Assembly (NCBI GenBank): GCA_012295275.1
Contig: CM022677.1
Coordinates: 8,003,491-8,067,490 of the forward strand
DNA: 64,000 bases
Reading direction: 5' to 3'
Source: Chrysomallon squamiferum
Lineage: Eukaryota; Mollusca; Gastropoda; Neomphalida; Peltospiridae
Position numbers and translations under genes: made by a program. Shown in pieces: positions 25,793-38,761 of this stretch (positions are counted from its first letter, which is position 1; each line of letters opens with the position of its first letter). The notes under the pieces were generated by a model that was given only the letters and a program-made list of their open reading frames with translations, ran no database searches and had not been told where the DNA came from.

Positions 25793-26029
25793 TAAAAGCC
25801 AAGCGTCAACTCTATGCATAAAGATTAAATATTATTTTCTTTTTTAATGTTTATACAATAGCATTATAATAAACATTAAAGGTCTGATTTTACTGCGAAA
25901 AAACTGTGTACATTCAGAAATGTAGACTGGGGTTCCGTGTTAGCGTTTTTTTTTTTTTTTTTTTATAAACAACAGTAGAATTATATGTGAAATCCAAAAT
26001 GAATATTCTAGTATTTATGAAAGATACGC

Positions 26030-26084
<55 letters not shown>

Positions 26085-26660
26085 TAATAATAATGTTTTT
26101 CATTCGCATCGTTGAACCTGGATATTTAAACGACAAAGAAAACGCAGCGAATGTTAATAAGCTAATGTTATATTTACAGAACTCCTCTTATTATATGGTT
26201 CATCTTGCGCATTCTCGTCTTTTCATTTTACTATTATACCAGTTAATGAAAAATTAAGCTTATTATTTATTCATTTATTTATTTATTTATTATGCGAAAT
26301 GAAATGATCTATTATTGCTAATTATTTACGACATAAAACACGTGAGATAGATAGCGATGACGGTACTGAAGATGCATCTGTCAAATTCTCCTTCTTAGCT
26401 TTCCAGTGAAACACGTTGTGTTAATAAAATGTCACATTAGTATGGAAGCGTTCTCGTCATTTTGGATTTCATATCAGAAGAGTGCTCTTGCAGTAAAATC
26501 ACACCTGTGATGTTTATACAATGCTATTGTATAAACATAAAAAAAAAAAAAAAAAGTAACTAAATAAAAATAAATAACAATATTAATATAAAGAATATAA
26601 TATTTTAATCTTTATGCGTAGAGTTGACACTTGGCTTTTATTGTACTGGAAATAATTTAG
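25793..26660. repeat. Dispersed palindromic repeat, copy 2 (outer part)
   Basis: AAAGCCAAGCGTCAACTCTATGC at 25795 and its reverse complement near 26620-26640 are the ends of an imperfect inverted repeat. The inner words ATAGCATTATA and GATTTTACTGC also pair. The interior carries (AAT)n at 26029-26094 and poly-T at 25950-25970. It shares sequence with 12780-13210. Confidence 0.6.
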
Positions 26661-28261
26661 AAACTGAGAAATATAGCGAATTAGACCACACACTGTGTTT
26701 TAATTACAGCTTTCTGGTAATTAATATTTAATAAGCATATTTTAATAAATGTGAGACTTGCTCGTCGTATACAACGGCGTGTGTATAAACAAATAAGATT
26801 TCGGTTTTATACGAATAAACTGAGGTTCAGACAAAAACAACATGTTATAGTATAAAGAATACTGCTATTTACACTGTTTATGTTTATTAAATAAATAAAT
26901 AAATAATATAATTTAATTTTAATAATGACCCACAATTTAAATAGTGGATATTGGATAATAATATTATACCAGACATAGCATTATATATGTAGATGATAAG
27001 GCGCCAGTTTAAACTGATATTTAAAAAGCTTCAAGTAAAATTTTATTGATAATAAAAGAAAAACAAAAATATTTACTTCATAGTTCATGCTTTAATAGGA
27101 TGAAATAGATGATATATTTCGTGTAGCTAACTGAAAATATCTTCATATCTAATAAAACACTAGTTGAGGAGGGCAGGCATGTTGTCTATGATGTAAGTTA
27201 CAAAGTATAATAAACTATATAAGATTTCTCCTAGTAGAATAAAATGTAACCGTAAGTAAAATTATCAGTATTTTTTATGTTGCAAATTAGAGTAAAATAT
27301 AATAAAACATCACGTTATTTTCACTCAGTATCAGTTTATGATATAAACGTCGCTGGTTTCATGTATAAAACGAGAATTACGTCGCGTTTGACAAAACAGA
27401 AATCTTCGCTTATCTCTGTGAATTTTAATTTTAATGTCGTTTGCTTTGCAAAATCAAATTTTGTGATACAAGTAAAGTGTAACTTGTCACGTGTTCAGTA
27501 TTAGTGTTGATTTTTTTTTTGGGGGGGGGGTAGGTTTGTTGAGATGAAATTGTAACTCAGTTTAACCGAAAAATATTATCACAGTAGAGTGTATATCTAG
27601 TCATTAAGTTATTTATTTCTGAATTTACAAGTCGAGCGCTGTAAAATGCCACTATAAAATGAAAGGTCAGATAATTATTAATGTGGTATTTGATTAACAA
27701 CAGAACAGATTACACTAAAAAGTTCTGCATGATGCTGAAAACTTAGCTTTTACTTTATAAGAATCCATTCAGTTTTGTTGATAAGTTGATAATAAATGAT
27801 GACAAGGTATAATATTTATGTTGTGAACATGAGCGCAGTTTTCACAGGTAATTTGAAATTCAATAACGACGTTTACTTTATTAACATTATACAGATTATT
27901 CTTGAAAAGCTGATAATATTCCTTTAACTATATCCAAGATTATACTGACAATTACATACGTATTATCAATATTTATTATGAAGCAAAACAGAGGTAAACT
28001 TAATAAAATATCAATGTAAACAGTGCTACTTTTAATAAGATAGGACGTAATTTATTCGTATAAGCTATACAGCTGGTAGTAAATAAACACGTAAATTCCT
28101 CCAATGACGAGAACACCAATGACGTTAGGAACGACTCTGGTAGACGGCAACGACGTTAATAGAAATTCGGATAATACTAAAATTTAACGATATTTAAAAA
28201 AACATTTATTTGAAAGCCCTTCTGTTTTTCTCAAAAAAAAAAAAAAAAAAAAAAATAAATA

Positions 28262-28306
<45 letters not shown>

Positions 28307-28654
28307 TATATATATATGGTTTTTATAAAAAATTGTTTTAGAAACACAGGAAAAGGTGTGATTGCTAGATATCAGTGTGGTTTTCTGTTACTTATTACTG
28401 TGATAATTACAAGTCCGTATAATATCTAGAACTTCAGAGGGGCTGTGAGATTAATATTCTCTTATTTAGAGATTTTAAAAGAAAAGGTGATATTACAGGA
28501 AATGGTGATGTTAATATGTTATTATGTATCAAATGTGATTATACTGTAAAATTAATCCTCTAATTATTAATGTATTCCGCATAATCGCGTACAAATAAAG
28601 AACATAAAGAATGGGGTGTATTATCATTCGTATAAACTTTACCATGTATTATAT

Positions 28655-28763
<109 letters not shown>

Positions 28764-28779
28764 TGTGCAGTTATTCATT

Positions 28780-29095
28780 ACCATCGGTGTACTTTTTTTA
28801 GTGTTCAAAGGCATTATAACTATTTCTATTAATATCACCATCATTGCCATCATAACGGCATCGTTCCTAGCTTTCTTGGAGTATTTATCATTTTTCTTTA
28901 GCGCTTTGTATTAATTATTCCTCATACTTTCTGAGTCGGCGCATCACCTATTAAAATATATTACTGTAATTTCTATTAATGTCGCCGTCGTTGATGTCGT
29001 AACGGCTTGTTACTAACGTTATTGCATAACTCCTCATTATTCCTTTTCGTTTTTTTATTCACTGTCATTCTGTATTAATACGATTGTATTACGAT
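28780..29095 (-). repeat. Dispersed ~150-bp repeat units, minus orientation
   Basis: The phrases TCATCATTGCCATCATAACGGC, CTATTAATGTCGCCGTCG and TTCCTCATACTTTCTGAG are inverted forms of those found at 30000-30400 and 58000-58740. Confidence 0.65.
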
Positions 29096-29099
29096 TGTT

Positions 29100-29890
29100 A
29101 TAATAGGGTTAGTCCTTGTGTTGGCATTAGAATTAAGTTTAACGACTTCGTTAGGGTTATGTTTTGAGTTAGGGTACAGTCTCGCTTAGGGTTAAGGTTT
29201 GGGCTAGTGTTAGGGTTAGGGTCGTTTCAGTATTATTATGAGTTTAATGTGCTAAACAGTTTTGGGATGAGTGTCAGAAAGTGTGTTAGCATAAGAATTA
29301 AGTTTAGTCCCTTCGTTAGGATTAGGTTTATTTAAATTTATTATCATGTGCAAAATAGTGTTTCGATCATATTAGAATCAGAGTTAACGTTTTGCACTTG
29401 GGTAAGAGTAAAGTTCAGGTAGGGTTAGGGTTAGGGTTATTTAAATTTTATTATGCTTATCAACAAAACAATTTTATGATCAGGGTTGGGACTACTGTTA
29501 GCATTAGAATTAAATTTACTGACTTCATTGGGTTTAGGTTTAGAGTTAGCTGTTAGTGTTAAGGTTAGGGTTAGGGTTAGAGTTATTTATATTTTATTAT
29601 CAGTGCTACTGTGCAAAATAGTCTTCGCATAAAAATGAAGCATAGGCACTTCTTTAGCGTCCGAGTTAGAGTTAGGGCTAGAATCTGAGTTAGGCTTAGG
29701 CATAGGGTTATTTTTAAAGTTTATTTTCTTTCTTACGATAATCTGCAAAACAGTTTTATGATCAGCATTAGTACTAGTGTTAGCATTAGAATTAAGTTAA
29801 AAGACTTCGTTAGGGTTAGGTTTACTTATAGGTTTAGGGTTAGGGTTAGGTTGAGGTTTATTTAAAGTTTATTATGTTTCTTATGATAAT
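29100..29890 (+). repeat. Telomere-like (TTAGGG) repeats inside a longer unit
   Basis: Two to four TTAGGG or near-TTAGGG hexamers occur at about 29200, 29425, 29565 and 29835. Each sits in a unit of roughly 150-170 bp that also holds GCATTAGAATTAAGTTTA, GACTTCGTTAGGG and a CAAAACAGTTTTATGATCAG block. About five units are visible. The hexamer is the animal telomere motif, but the long embedding unit shows this is an amplified interstitial array, not a chromosome end. Confidence 0.85.
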
Positions 29891-29989
29891 AGTGCCGTTA
29901 CTAATTATATATTAATTATATGTGCACACTAATAAGGTAATAATGATACTTAATAAAAAGAGTAAAAGAATATTGAGAAGTACATTAGG

Positions 29990-30410
29990 AACAAACCCTT
30001 TACGACGGCACTATTAATAGAGATAATAATAATATATTTTATTACAGATGCTCACGGTCAGGAAATGAGAATAACAGCGAATGAAAAGTAAAAGGAATAA
30101 CGAGGAGAACACCAATAACGTTAGGACGGCAACGACGGCGACATTAATAGAAATTCCAATAATATATTTTAATATGTGATGCGCTCGCTGAGAAAATATG
30201 AGGAATAATTAATTAAAAGCACTAAAGAATGATAAGGAATACCCCAATAAAGCTAGGAACAAAGCTGTTACGATCTCAGCGAAGGCGAAATGAACAGGAA
30301 TATTACTAACATATTCTAATATAGGATGGGCACAGTCAGAAAATAAGAATAACAGGGAATGAAATACAAAAGAATAATGAGAATTCCAGGCAGCATGACC
30401 AATGCTAATG
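29990..30410 (+). repeat. Dispersed ~150-bp repeat units, plus orientation
   Basis: Imperfect copies carrying GCGACATTAATAGAAATTCC, AATATATTTTAATA, the GATGCGCTCGCTGAGAAAATATGAG type, and AGGAACAAAGCTGTTACGA. The family is also at 58000-58740 and inverted at 28780-29095. Confidence 0.7.
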
Positions 30411-30949
30411 AAAGCTCCCAGTAAGAAGCAGTCATCTTACTCTATCTTGCGAGCAGTTACTCCCCACTCATTACTTTAAAACATTACGTATTATGACCTT
30501 TCTACTATATGAATGATGGTATTATTTATCTATTCTAAACACTTCCCAACTTAATATTTTGCCATCCTCGGCAACATAAAAACATTTAATAATAATTTTA
30601 ATTGATGTAATAAAATCTGTGATATATATATATCTCTCTCACAACCCCACGACAAGAACATGCTGTAAATTTAGACTAACTTTGTGTTTGACACTGTTAG
30701 TGTTTTCTATACAGAGTTGTGACAGATATATAATACGTGATGTCTACATAATACTGGATACTGTAACTACATGTGACAAGTACTGTGTCAAATAAAGAAA
30801 AAGAAATAATATATCATTTAAAACTAATCCTACCTACATTTCTTTTAAATTATTATTATTATTACTATTATTGTAATTGTTTGTTTTCACAAATGTTGTC
30901 ATACATAAAAAACGGTTACACTACTTATAATGACAGGTAGTATACATAC

Positions 30950-31720
30950 CACAGCCTTTAATATACCAGACACTAGATGGAACAGACTGACTCACTGACA
31001 GGGTAGCACATATCACAGGTTTTAACATAGCAGACACAGTGCCTCAGTTGGAAGAATCCGACTCACTCACAGGGCAGTACATACCACATTGTCTAATATA
31101 CTAGACAGAGTCACTGGATGGAACAAATGGACTCACTGACATGACAGTACGTACCACAGTCTCTAATATACTCTACACAAGGTGCAATGAATGGAAAAAA
31201 TGGACTCACTGACATGACAGTACGTACCACAGTCTCTAATATACTCTACACAAGGTGCAATGAATGGAAAAAATGGACTCACTGACATGACAGCACGTAT
31301 CACAGTCTCTAATATACTCTACACAAGGTGCAATGAATGGAAAAAATGGACTCACTGACATGACAGTACGTATCACAGTCTCTAATATACTCTACACAAG
31401 GTGCAATGAATGGAAAAAATGGACTCACTGACATGACAGTACGTATCACAGTCTCTAATATACTCTACACAAGGTGCAATGAATGGAAAAAATGGACTCA
31501 CTGACATGACAGTACGTACCACAGTCTCTAATATACTCTAGACATGGTGCAATGGATGGAAAAAATTGATTCACTGACAGGGTAACACATACCAGACAGA
31601 CTATAAAACACTGTGCAGAATGCACTTGGTGGATAAAACTGACTCACACAGAGGCAGTATGTACCACAACCTCTGATGTACTGGACACAGTGGACTAGAT
31701 GGACTCACTGACATACACAA
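30950..31720 (-). repeat. Satellite array, 73-bp unit (same family as 15.3-17.2 kb)
   Basis: Tandem units of 73 bases contain GACTCACTGACATGACAGTA, GTACCACAGTCTCTAATATA and CTCTACACAAGGTGCAATGA; they are nearly identical between 31140 and 31560. Inverted, the words GACTGTGGTATGTACT and GTCAGTGAGTC of the first satellite are recovered. The edges are more diverged than the centre. Confidence 0.9.
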
Positions 31721-32396
31721 CAGCAGTCTTATATAAAACAGCTCTCTTACATAAAACAGCACTCTTATATAAAACAGCTCTCTTATATAAAACAGCAGTC
31801 ATATAAAACAGCTCTCTTACATAAAACAGCTCTCTTATATAAAACAGCTCATTTATATAAAACAGCAGTCTTATATAAAACAACACTCGTACATAAAACA
31901 GCACTCTTATATAAAACAGCTCTCTTATATAAAACAGCAGTCTTATATAAAACAGCAGTCTTATATAAAACAGCTCTCTTATATAAAACAGCACTCTTAT
32001 ATAAAACAGCTCTCTTATATAAAACAGCTCTCTTACATAAAACAGCACTCTTATATAAAACAGCTCTCTTATATAAAACAGCTCTCTTATATAAAACAGC
32101 TCTCTTATATAAAACAGCAGTCTTATATAAAACAGCTCTCTTATATAAAACAGCACTCTTATATAAAACAGCTCTCTTATATAAAACAGCACTCTTATAT
32201 AAAACAGCAGTCTTATATAAAACAGCTCTCTTATATAAAACAGCAGTCTTATATAAAACAGCTCTCTTATATAAAACAGCAGTCTTATATAAAACAGCTC
32301 TCTTATATAAAACAGCAGTCTTATATAAAACAGCTCTCTTACATAAAACAGCAGTCTTATATAAAACAACACTCTTATATAAAACAGCAGTCATAT
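31718..32396 (-). repeat. 18-bp tandem array
   Basis: About 38 copies of TTATATAAAACAG plus a variable five-base head (CTCTC, CACTC or CAGTC). The unit length of 18 keeps several frames open on the minus strand, giving LFYIRE- and AVLYKR-type runs that have no other support as proteins. Confidence 0.97.
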
Positions 32397-32399
32397 ATA

Positions 32400-32545
32400 T
32401 AAATGAACTGGCTGGAACAGTTGGGCTCACTGAGATGGTAGTGCGTACCACAACCTGTAATATACCAGATAGAGGGCACTGGATAGAATAAACATACTCA
32501 CTGACAGGGTAGCACATACCATAGTCTCTACTAGAAATCACACAC
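32400..32545 (-). repeat. Resumption of the 73-bp satellite
   Basis: Two diverged units of the same satellite follow the 18-bp array (GGGCTCACTGAGATGGTAGT, CATACTCACTGACAGGGTAG). This indicates that the 18-bp array arose inside the satellite. Confidence 0.8.
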
Positions 32546-33572
32546 TGGATGAACAGATCTATCTATATATATATATATATACACACATCAATAATTTCCA
32601 TTTTATAGAATTCTGAAATATATTCAAATATTTAATAGAAAATTTTAGAAAAAGGCATTAAATATCATAATTCAGTTTAATGTTATTTTATTTAGAAGAT
32701 TAATTATTTTTGTTACTTTATTCTTGACAGCTAGTGAGTATCTCTGAGTAAAATTTCATAAATATTTTAAAATATTTAAATATATTTTCAATGAATATTT
32801 TAACGATAACCAACTGCTTAAGGAAAAAAAATAATTAAATATTTATGAATTTATGAAAAGGCATTAAGATCATGATTCATTTATTAGTATTGTTATTTAT
32901 TTCTGGTGTGGATGTTGAAAAAGTGAGAGTATGCTTTCACAAATATTTCTATATTTAAATATATTTTTTTCAGGGATATATTACATAGTATTTGAGCTGT
33001 ACAGGGAGAGAAAACAAATATAAAACACGACTTACAACTTACCTTGTAACTAATATATATATATATATATATATAAAGAAATAAGGTTAAGAAATTATAA
33101 AATACATTTTACTCTTTTTGTTAAGCTTTATTTTACATCATGGTTTTAAATTTATATGCATAACAAAAATCGTTTAAATAAATAAAATGAAACAAATAAT
33201 AAAGAAAAATAAAGTAAAATAAAAAATAAAATAAAATAAAGTAAAGACAAATAACGAATCAGAAGACAGTTTGAAAAAGATGAAAAACAATTCTCCCAGA
33301 CAAATAAAATCAGAGTTCAATGCATCATGAGTAAAATAAACAACAACAACAACAACATTAATACAAATAATATGAATAAATAAATAAATACATAAATATG
33401 GAAACAAAAACTTAATTATAAACAAAACCATTCTTCTATTCCTTTATTTTAATATCGTAACAGAACACAAATTTCGGAATATAAACAGTTCGGAATATAA
33501 ACATTGTCGAAATATTACATCCATACATCCATACATACATATACATATCCACATCCATTCATACACACATAC

Positions 33573-33612
<40 letters not shown>

Positions 33613-33822
33613 GACACGTACATGCAAAGATAAATACTTATGCATACATACGTCTATTGAATAACATGGTTTGTCAAACTTTTTTTTTTTTTTTCCCCCC
33701 ACAAACCTTAACTTTTTTAATCGCAAGATTTTGTGTTTCAATAAAATAAATTATATTAATCGTAATACCAAATCCCTTTTCGGTGAAATTCGGCACTTTT
33801 CGGATTTGTTCTTTTGCAATGA

Positions 33823-33876
<54 letters not shown>

Positions 33877-34028
33877 CGGTAATTTATTTCTTACATTATG
33901 ATTATAATAAAATAATAATAATAAATAAATAAAATAAAAATAAAAATATTAATAGCAGCTGAATCATTGTCAAACTTTCAAAAATATTTTAAGTAAATTA
34001 AAAGAAAAGTAAGAAAAAGAATCTATAC

Positions 34029-34102
<74 letters not shown>

Positions 34103-34960
34103 ATAGATCATGTTAAAATACGTTTGAATCAAAATCATAACATTAATCATATTTTAAATGATTTTAATTAATCATAGTTTAAATGCACTGAACTTGGTTT
34201 TCGCATACGCTTATGCAATTATGAGACAACCCCTCGGTGTTTTTTTTAACTCCAGGACAAGTCGTTTTGACGCGCGTGCGTTTACGTCACAGTGTAGATC
34301 ATTGTTGTTTGCAAAAGGAAGTAACAGTCACCAGAGCAATCTTGATTAAGGTAATTAATTACTTTTTTTGTTAAGTATTTATTCAATATGGCCGCTAATT
34401 GCACCCAAACAGTGCAATCTGTATAGAATCTAAGTATTTCAGGCAATATACACTTTGCCTGACTTTTCAAGCTAATTTGTCAACACTTGAAATGTAAATC
34501 TATCGTAGATTGACAGCAACTGTTGTAAAAATAAACAAATATGCAAACAAACAATGATAAACAAAATTACATTTAAGATTTAAGAAATTAATTTTAAAGT
34601 CATTCGGACTTAATCTGTTGGCTTTAATACTAAATTACATACACATCAAGTAATTTCTTTATAATTGTTTTTGATATCAATGCATTACCAAAAGTTATCT
34701 TATGATGATGAAAAATTAAGATATTATCTTAATTCAGTATGTGAATGTTATTGCAAAAGGATAAAAATAGAGTAATTAGGTTTCTCCATAATTACTGTAT
34801 GGACAGGCAGGAATATCACTGGTTAACAGCTAAGTGAAATACAAACAAACTGATGACATCATTAACAGTTATCATTTTCTGATTAAGAACTGGATACCAC
34901 AGGCACAACTGGCAAATTTATAAGAAATTCTGTTTTTGTTTTTTTTATGTTCTCCTGTGG
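32546..34960. other. Non-coding AT-rich region with simple repeats
   Basis: (TA)n lies at about 32562-32581, 33053-33074 and 33574-33606. (ATT)n lies at about 33823-33876, and (GA)n at 34032-34098. A GC-richer patch at 34235-34345 (ACGCGCGTGCG, TTACGTCA) is the only compositional break. No gene is supported. Confidence 0.6.
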
Positions 34961-34965
34961 AGAAA

Positions 34966-37031
34966 CAGAACAGATGACAGAACAGTGGCACAACAGTAAC
35001 AAAACAGTGACAGGACAGTGACAGAACAGTGACAGAACAGTGACAGAACAGTGACAGAACAGTGACAGAACAGTGACAGAACAGTGACAGAACAGTGACA
35101 GGACAGTGACAGAACAGTGACAGAACAGTGACACAACAGTGACAGAACAGTGACAGAACAGTGACACAACAGTGACAGGACAGTGACAGAACAGTGACAC
35201 AACAGTGACAGGACAGTGACAGAACAGTGACACAACAGTGACAGGACAGTTACAGAACAGTGACACAACAGTGACAGGACAGTTACAGAACAGTTACAGA
35301 ACAGTGACAGAACAGTGACAGAACAGTGACACAACAGTGACAGAACAGTGACAGAACAGATGACAGAAGACAACAGTGACAACAGTGACAGGACAGTGAC
35401 AGAACAGATGACAGAACAGTGACAGAACAGTGACAGAACAGTGACAGAACAGTGACAGAACAGACAGAAGACAGAGACAGACAGAACAGAACAGTGACAA
35501 CAGAACAGACAGAAAGAACAGAAGACAGAACAGTGACAGAAGACAGACAACAGAAGACAGAACAGAACAGACAGAACAGTGACAGAACAGAAGACAGAAC
35601 AGAACAGACAGAACAGACAGAACAGACAGAACAGACAGAACAGAAGACAGAGAACAGAACAGAACAGAACAGAACACAGAACAGAACAGAACAGAAGACA
35701 GAACAGACAGAACAGAAGACAGAACACAGAACAGAACAGAAGACAGAACAGACAGAACAGAACAGACAGAACAACAGAACAGAACAGAAGACAGAACAGA
35801 ACAGAACAGAAGACAGAACAGTGACAGAACAGAAGACAGAACAGAACAGAACAGAAGACAGAACACTAACAGAACAGAAGACAGAACAGTAACAGAACAG
35901 AAGACAGAACAGTGACAGAACAGAAGACAGAACAGTGACAGAACAGAAGACAGAACAGTGACAGAACAGAAGACAGAACACAGACAGAACAGAACAGAGA
36001 CAGAACAGTGACAGAACAGAAGACAGAACAGAACAGAACAGAAGACAGAACAGTGACAGAACAGAAGACAGAACACGAACAGAACAGAAGACAGAACACT
36101 AACAGAACAGAAGACAGAACAGAACTGACAGAACAGAAGACAGAACAGTGACAGAACAGAAGACAGAGACAGAACAGAACAGAACAGAAGACAGAACAGA
36201 ACAGAACAGACAGAACAGAAGACAGAACAGAACAGAAGACAGAACAGAAGACAGAACAGTGACAGAACAGAAGACAGAACAGTGACAGAACAGAAGACAG
36301 AACAGAACAGAACAGAAGACAGAACAGTGACAGAACAGAAGACAGAGTGACAGAACAGAAGACAGAACAGAACACAGAACAGAAGACAGAACAGACAGAA
36401 CAGAGACAGACAGAACAGTGACAGAACAGAAGACAGAACAGTGACAGAACAGAACAGTGACAGAACAGACAGAACAGAACAGAACAGAACAGAAGACAGA
36501 ACACTAACAGAACAGAACAGTGACAGAACAGAAGACAGAACAGAAGACAGAACAGAAGACAGAACAGACAGAACAGACAGAACAGACAGAGAACAACAGA
36601 CAGAACAGAACAGAACAGAAGACAGAACAGAAGAACAGAACAGAAGACAGAACAGTGACAGAACAGTGACAGAACAGAAGACAGAACAGTGACAGAACAG
36701 AAGACAGAACAGTGACAGAACAGACAGAACAGACAGAACAGTGACAGAACAGAAGACAGAACACTAACAGAACAGAAGACAGAACAGTGACAGAACAGAA
36801 GACAGAACACTAACAGAACAGAAGACAGAACAGTGACAGAACAGTGACAGAACAGAAGACAGAACAGTGACAGAACAGAAGACAGAACAGAACAGAACAG
36901 AAGACAGAACAGAAGACAGAACAGAACAGAACAGACAGAACACTAACAGAACAGAAGACAGAACAGTGACAGAACAGAAGACAGAACACTAACAGAACAG
37001 AAGACAGAACAGTGATAGAACAGTGACAGAA

Positions 37032-37032
<1 letters not shown>
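34966..37032 (+). repeat. 2.07-kb ACAGA-based tandem array
   Basis: The proximal third is a decamer array of CAGTGACAGA (variants CAACAGTGAC, GACAGGACAG). Further on it becomes mixtures of ACAGA pentamers, GAAGACAGAA and CAGTGACAGA. The plus strand is nearly free of T except in GTGA/CTAA words, giving strong strand asymmetry. Every large open frame here (for example 34945-36810 minus, Cys/Ser/Val/Leu) is a repeat artefact. Confidence 0.97.

Positions 37033-37066
<34 letters not shown>
37033..37066 (+). repeat. Poly-T run closing the ACAGA array
   Basis: About 33 T residues follow the last ACAGAACA word with no transition. Confidence 0.95.
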
Positions 37067-37069
<3 letters not shown>

Positions 37070-37800
37070 TTTCAGTTATATTTTGAATTGGGCTAAGCCG
37101 GTGAAGTTTATTTTTACCAAGCAAAGATTTCTTCAAGGTGAAAGTTGCTACTTAGACACATCTAGTGTGTTTTTCTGTAAGTTTGTTTTTAATATTACTG
37201 TATGTGCAAAATGCTTGCATGGTGACTGTTGTATTTTTGTGTTTTTTAATGACAGGTGTTGAATATTCTAACATGGTTCATACTACTTTTCAGCTTTTGC
37301 AATAACATTCTGAAATATCATCTACTTTTTTGTCTATATGCACAGCTGAGAAAAAGCATGTGCAAATATAAATCAGTTTCTTTTAAGAACTATTTCATTA
37401 TTACACATAAATGCATCATTTGTATGTAATTAGAGATAATTACTTGAAAACAGTTCATATTTTGTTAAAGATGATTATAAAAAACTCAACATGATCAAAC
37501 CTATAGCACACTGATAATCCTTAAAGTTATTGTTATTATTATCATTCTTTTTCTGATAGCACAAGATTTCATGCAAATTAGATAAACCATAATACATCTC
37601 ACAAATTTGTGAATTTGAAAGAATTGTAGAAACAGTGAATTAATGAGAAATATGTGGCATCAATTTACTGTGGACTGACAGTGTTTGTATAAGACTAAAG
37701 TCATGTACAGACTGCTGTGCTGTAGTACTGAAAATGATTGTTACAGTTTATTATGTTCAATGAAAATTCTTCATTTTACTCAATTTTTTGAAAGATAAAC
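37067..37800. other. Non-coding spacer
   Basis: Unique AT-rich sequence with no recognised gene, repeat or splice-bounded exon. Confidence 0.5.
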
Positions 37801-37807
37801 TAAAGTT

Positions 37808-38510
37808 TGTATTCTCTCTTTTCAGAATTGTACACGTCAAGAATGCCTATGTCACTCTTTGTCACTCTGGCAGTATTTATTTCAGTGGATTTAATCTTCT
37901 TTGTCTTAGACTTTTCTATACTTTCACACCAGTACTTTTTATTCCTCCAAATCAAGAAATCCTTCAAACATCTTTTTTTTGCAGTGTCATTAATGATCCT
38001 CCCTCTTTTCACCTTCATATTCTTGCACATCTTTTTCGATTCCACCATTACACGTTTTCTGCCACCTTTCTGTTTACTTTTCAGTTCATCTTACCTCTAC
38101 TCCACTGTTCCCTCTGCTTTGGTTCATTGAGCCATATCTTCTCCTGGTGGTTTGTGGATAGTCTCACGCAGGCCTTCATTAAAACCCAGTCTCCTCTTTC
38201 ATTTGTGTTACTTGTCTTTGAACATCTCGTATGGATAGATATCTTTAGGTGCAAGGAATGCAGTCTGATGGGTTCCATAGAAGAAAATTGGGTGTTTCCC
38301 GTTTGGAGTTTTTACTTGCCAGCCAGTGTGAACTGATTGTTTCGAGTAAAAGGAAAGTATTACATGGCAGTGAAAGCAAATCGAAACTCAGTTTGCTAGA
38401 GAAGATGACACCAATCAACACAGCACAGATAAACATTGTGATGAAAAGGTGAAGGAAAAGTCAAAAACAGATACTAAAGTAAAAGAGGATGAACGCAAAA
38501 AGTAAAAATA
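37808..38510. pseudogene. Coding remnants of basic protein(s), both strands
   Basis: On the minus strand, 38048-37800 is open for 82 codons. It is Lys/Arg-rich (KKRCLKDFLIWRNKKYW, SKTKKIKSTE) and ends in TAG; a second open stretch at 38278-38081 (NHQEKIWLNEPKQREQW) leads towards it with a frame break between them. On the plus strand, 38249-38452 ([15 protein letters not shown]) passes by a frameshift into DEKVKEKSKTDTKVKEDERKK and a stop near 38504. The hydrophobic 182-codon plus-strand frame at 37788-38336 is probably the antisense shadow of the minus-strand basic one. No family is recognised. The two strands may represent separate fragments. Confidence 0.25.
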
Positions 38511-38760
38511 AACTAACAAGTTGGGAGCAGATTTAGTCACTCTTTGTCACTCTGATTTTATGAGTTTCTGTAGTTGAAGGAAATACATTTGTAAAGTGGG
38601 ATTTATGTTTTGAAATTTCAAAAATCATGTCTCAAATTCACCCTAGCATGCAGAGTTCACGTGAGTTCATATTATTGTCGTTGTTTTTTTACATTGTTTT
38701 GCATGTTATTATTATGTTATAATTCATTCATATAAGAATAATAAATCAGTTAGAGAATAT
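38511..38760. other. Non-coding spacer
   Basis: AT-rich, no recognised feature. Confidence 0.4.
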
Positions 38761-38761
38761 G

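Noticed and set aside
29100-29890. A true chromosome end
   Set aside because: Hexamers are few per unit, embedded in non-telomeric sequence, and followed by kilobases of other repeats.
31718-32396. Possible CRISPR array
   Set aside because: Repeats are contiguous 18-mers with no unique spacers, and the genome is eukaryotic.
31695-32541. 225-230-codon minus-strand frames (LFYIRE and AVLYKR repeats)
   Set aside because: The 18-bp period keeps frames open automatically; two overlapping frames are equally open, so neither is supported as a protein.
34883-36810. Long Cys/Ser/Val/Leu open frames on the minus strand and Thr/Glu/Gln/Arg frames on the plus strand
   Set aside because: They translate the ACAGA/CAGTGACAGA tandem array. 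Several frames are open at once and no start or splice context supports them.
37788-38336. 182-codon hydrophobic plus-strand frame as a membrane protein
   Set aside because: Its codons mirror a Lys/Arg-rich minus-strand frame, so hydrophobicity is the expected antisense effect; no family match.
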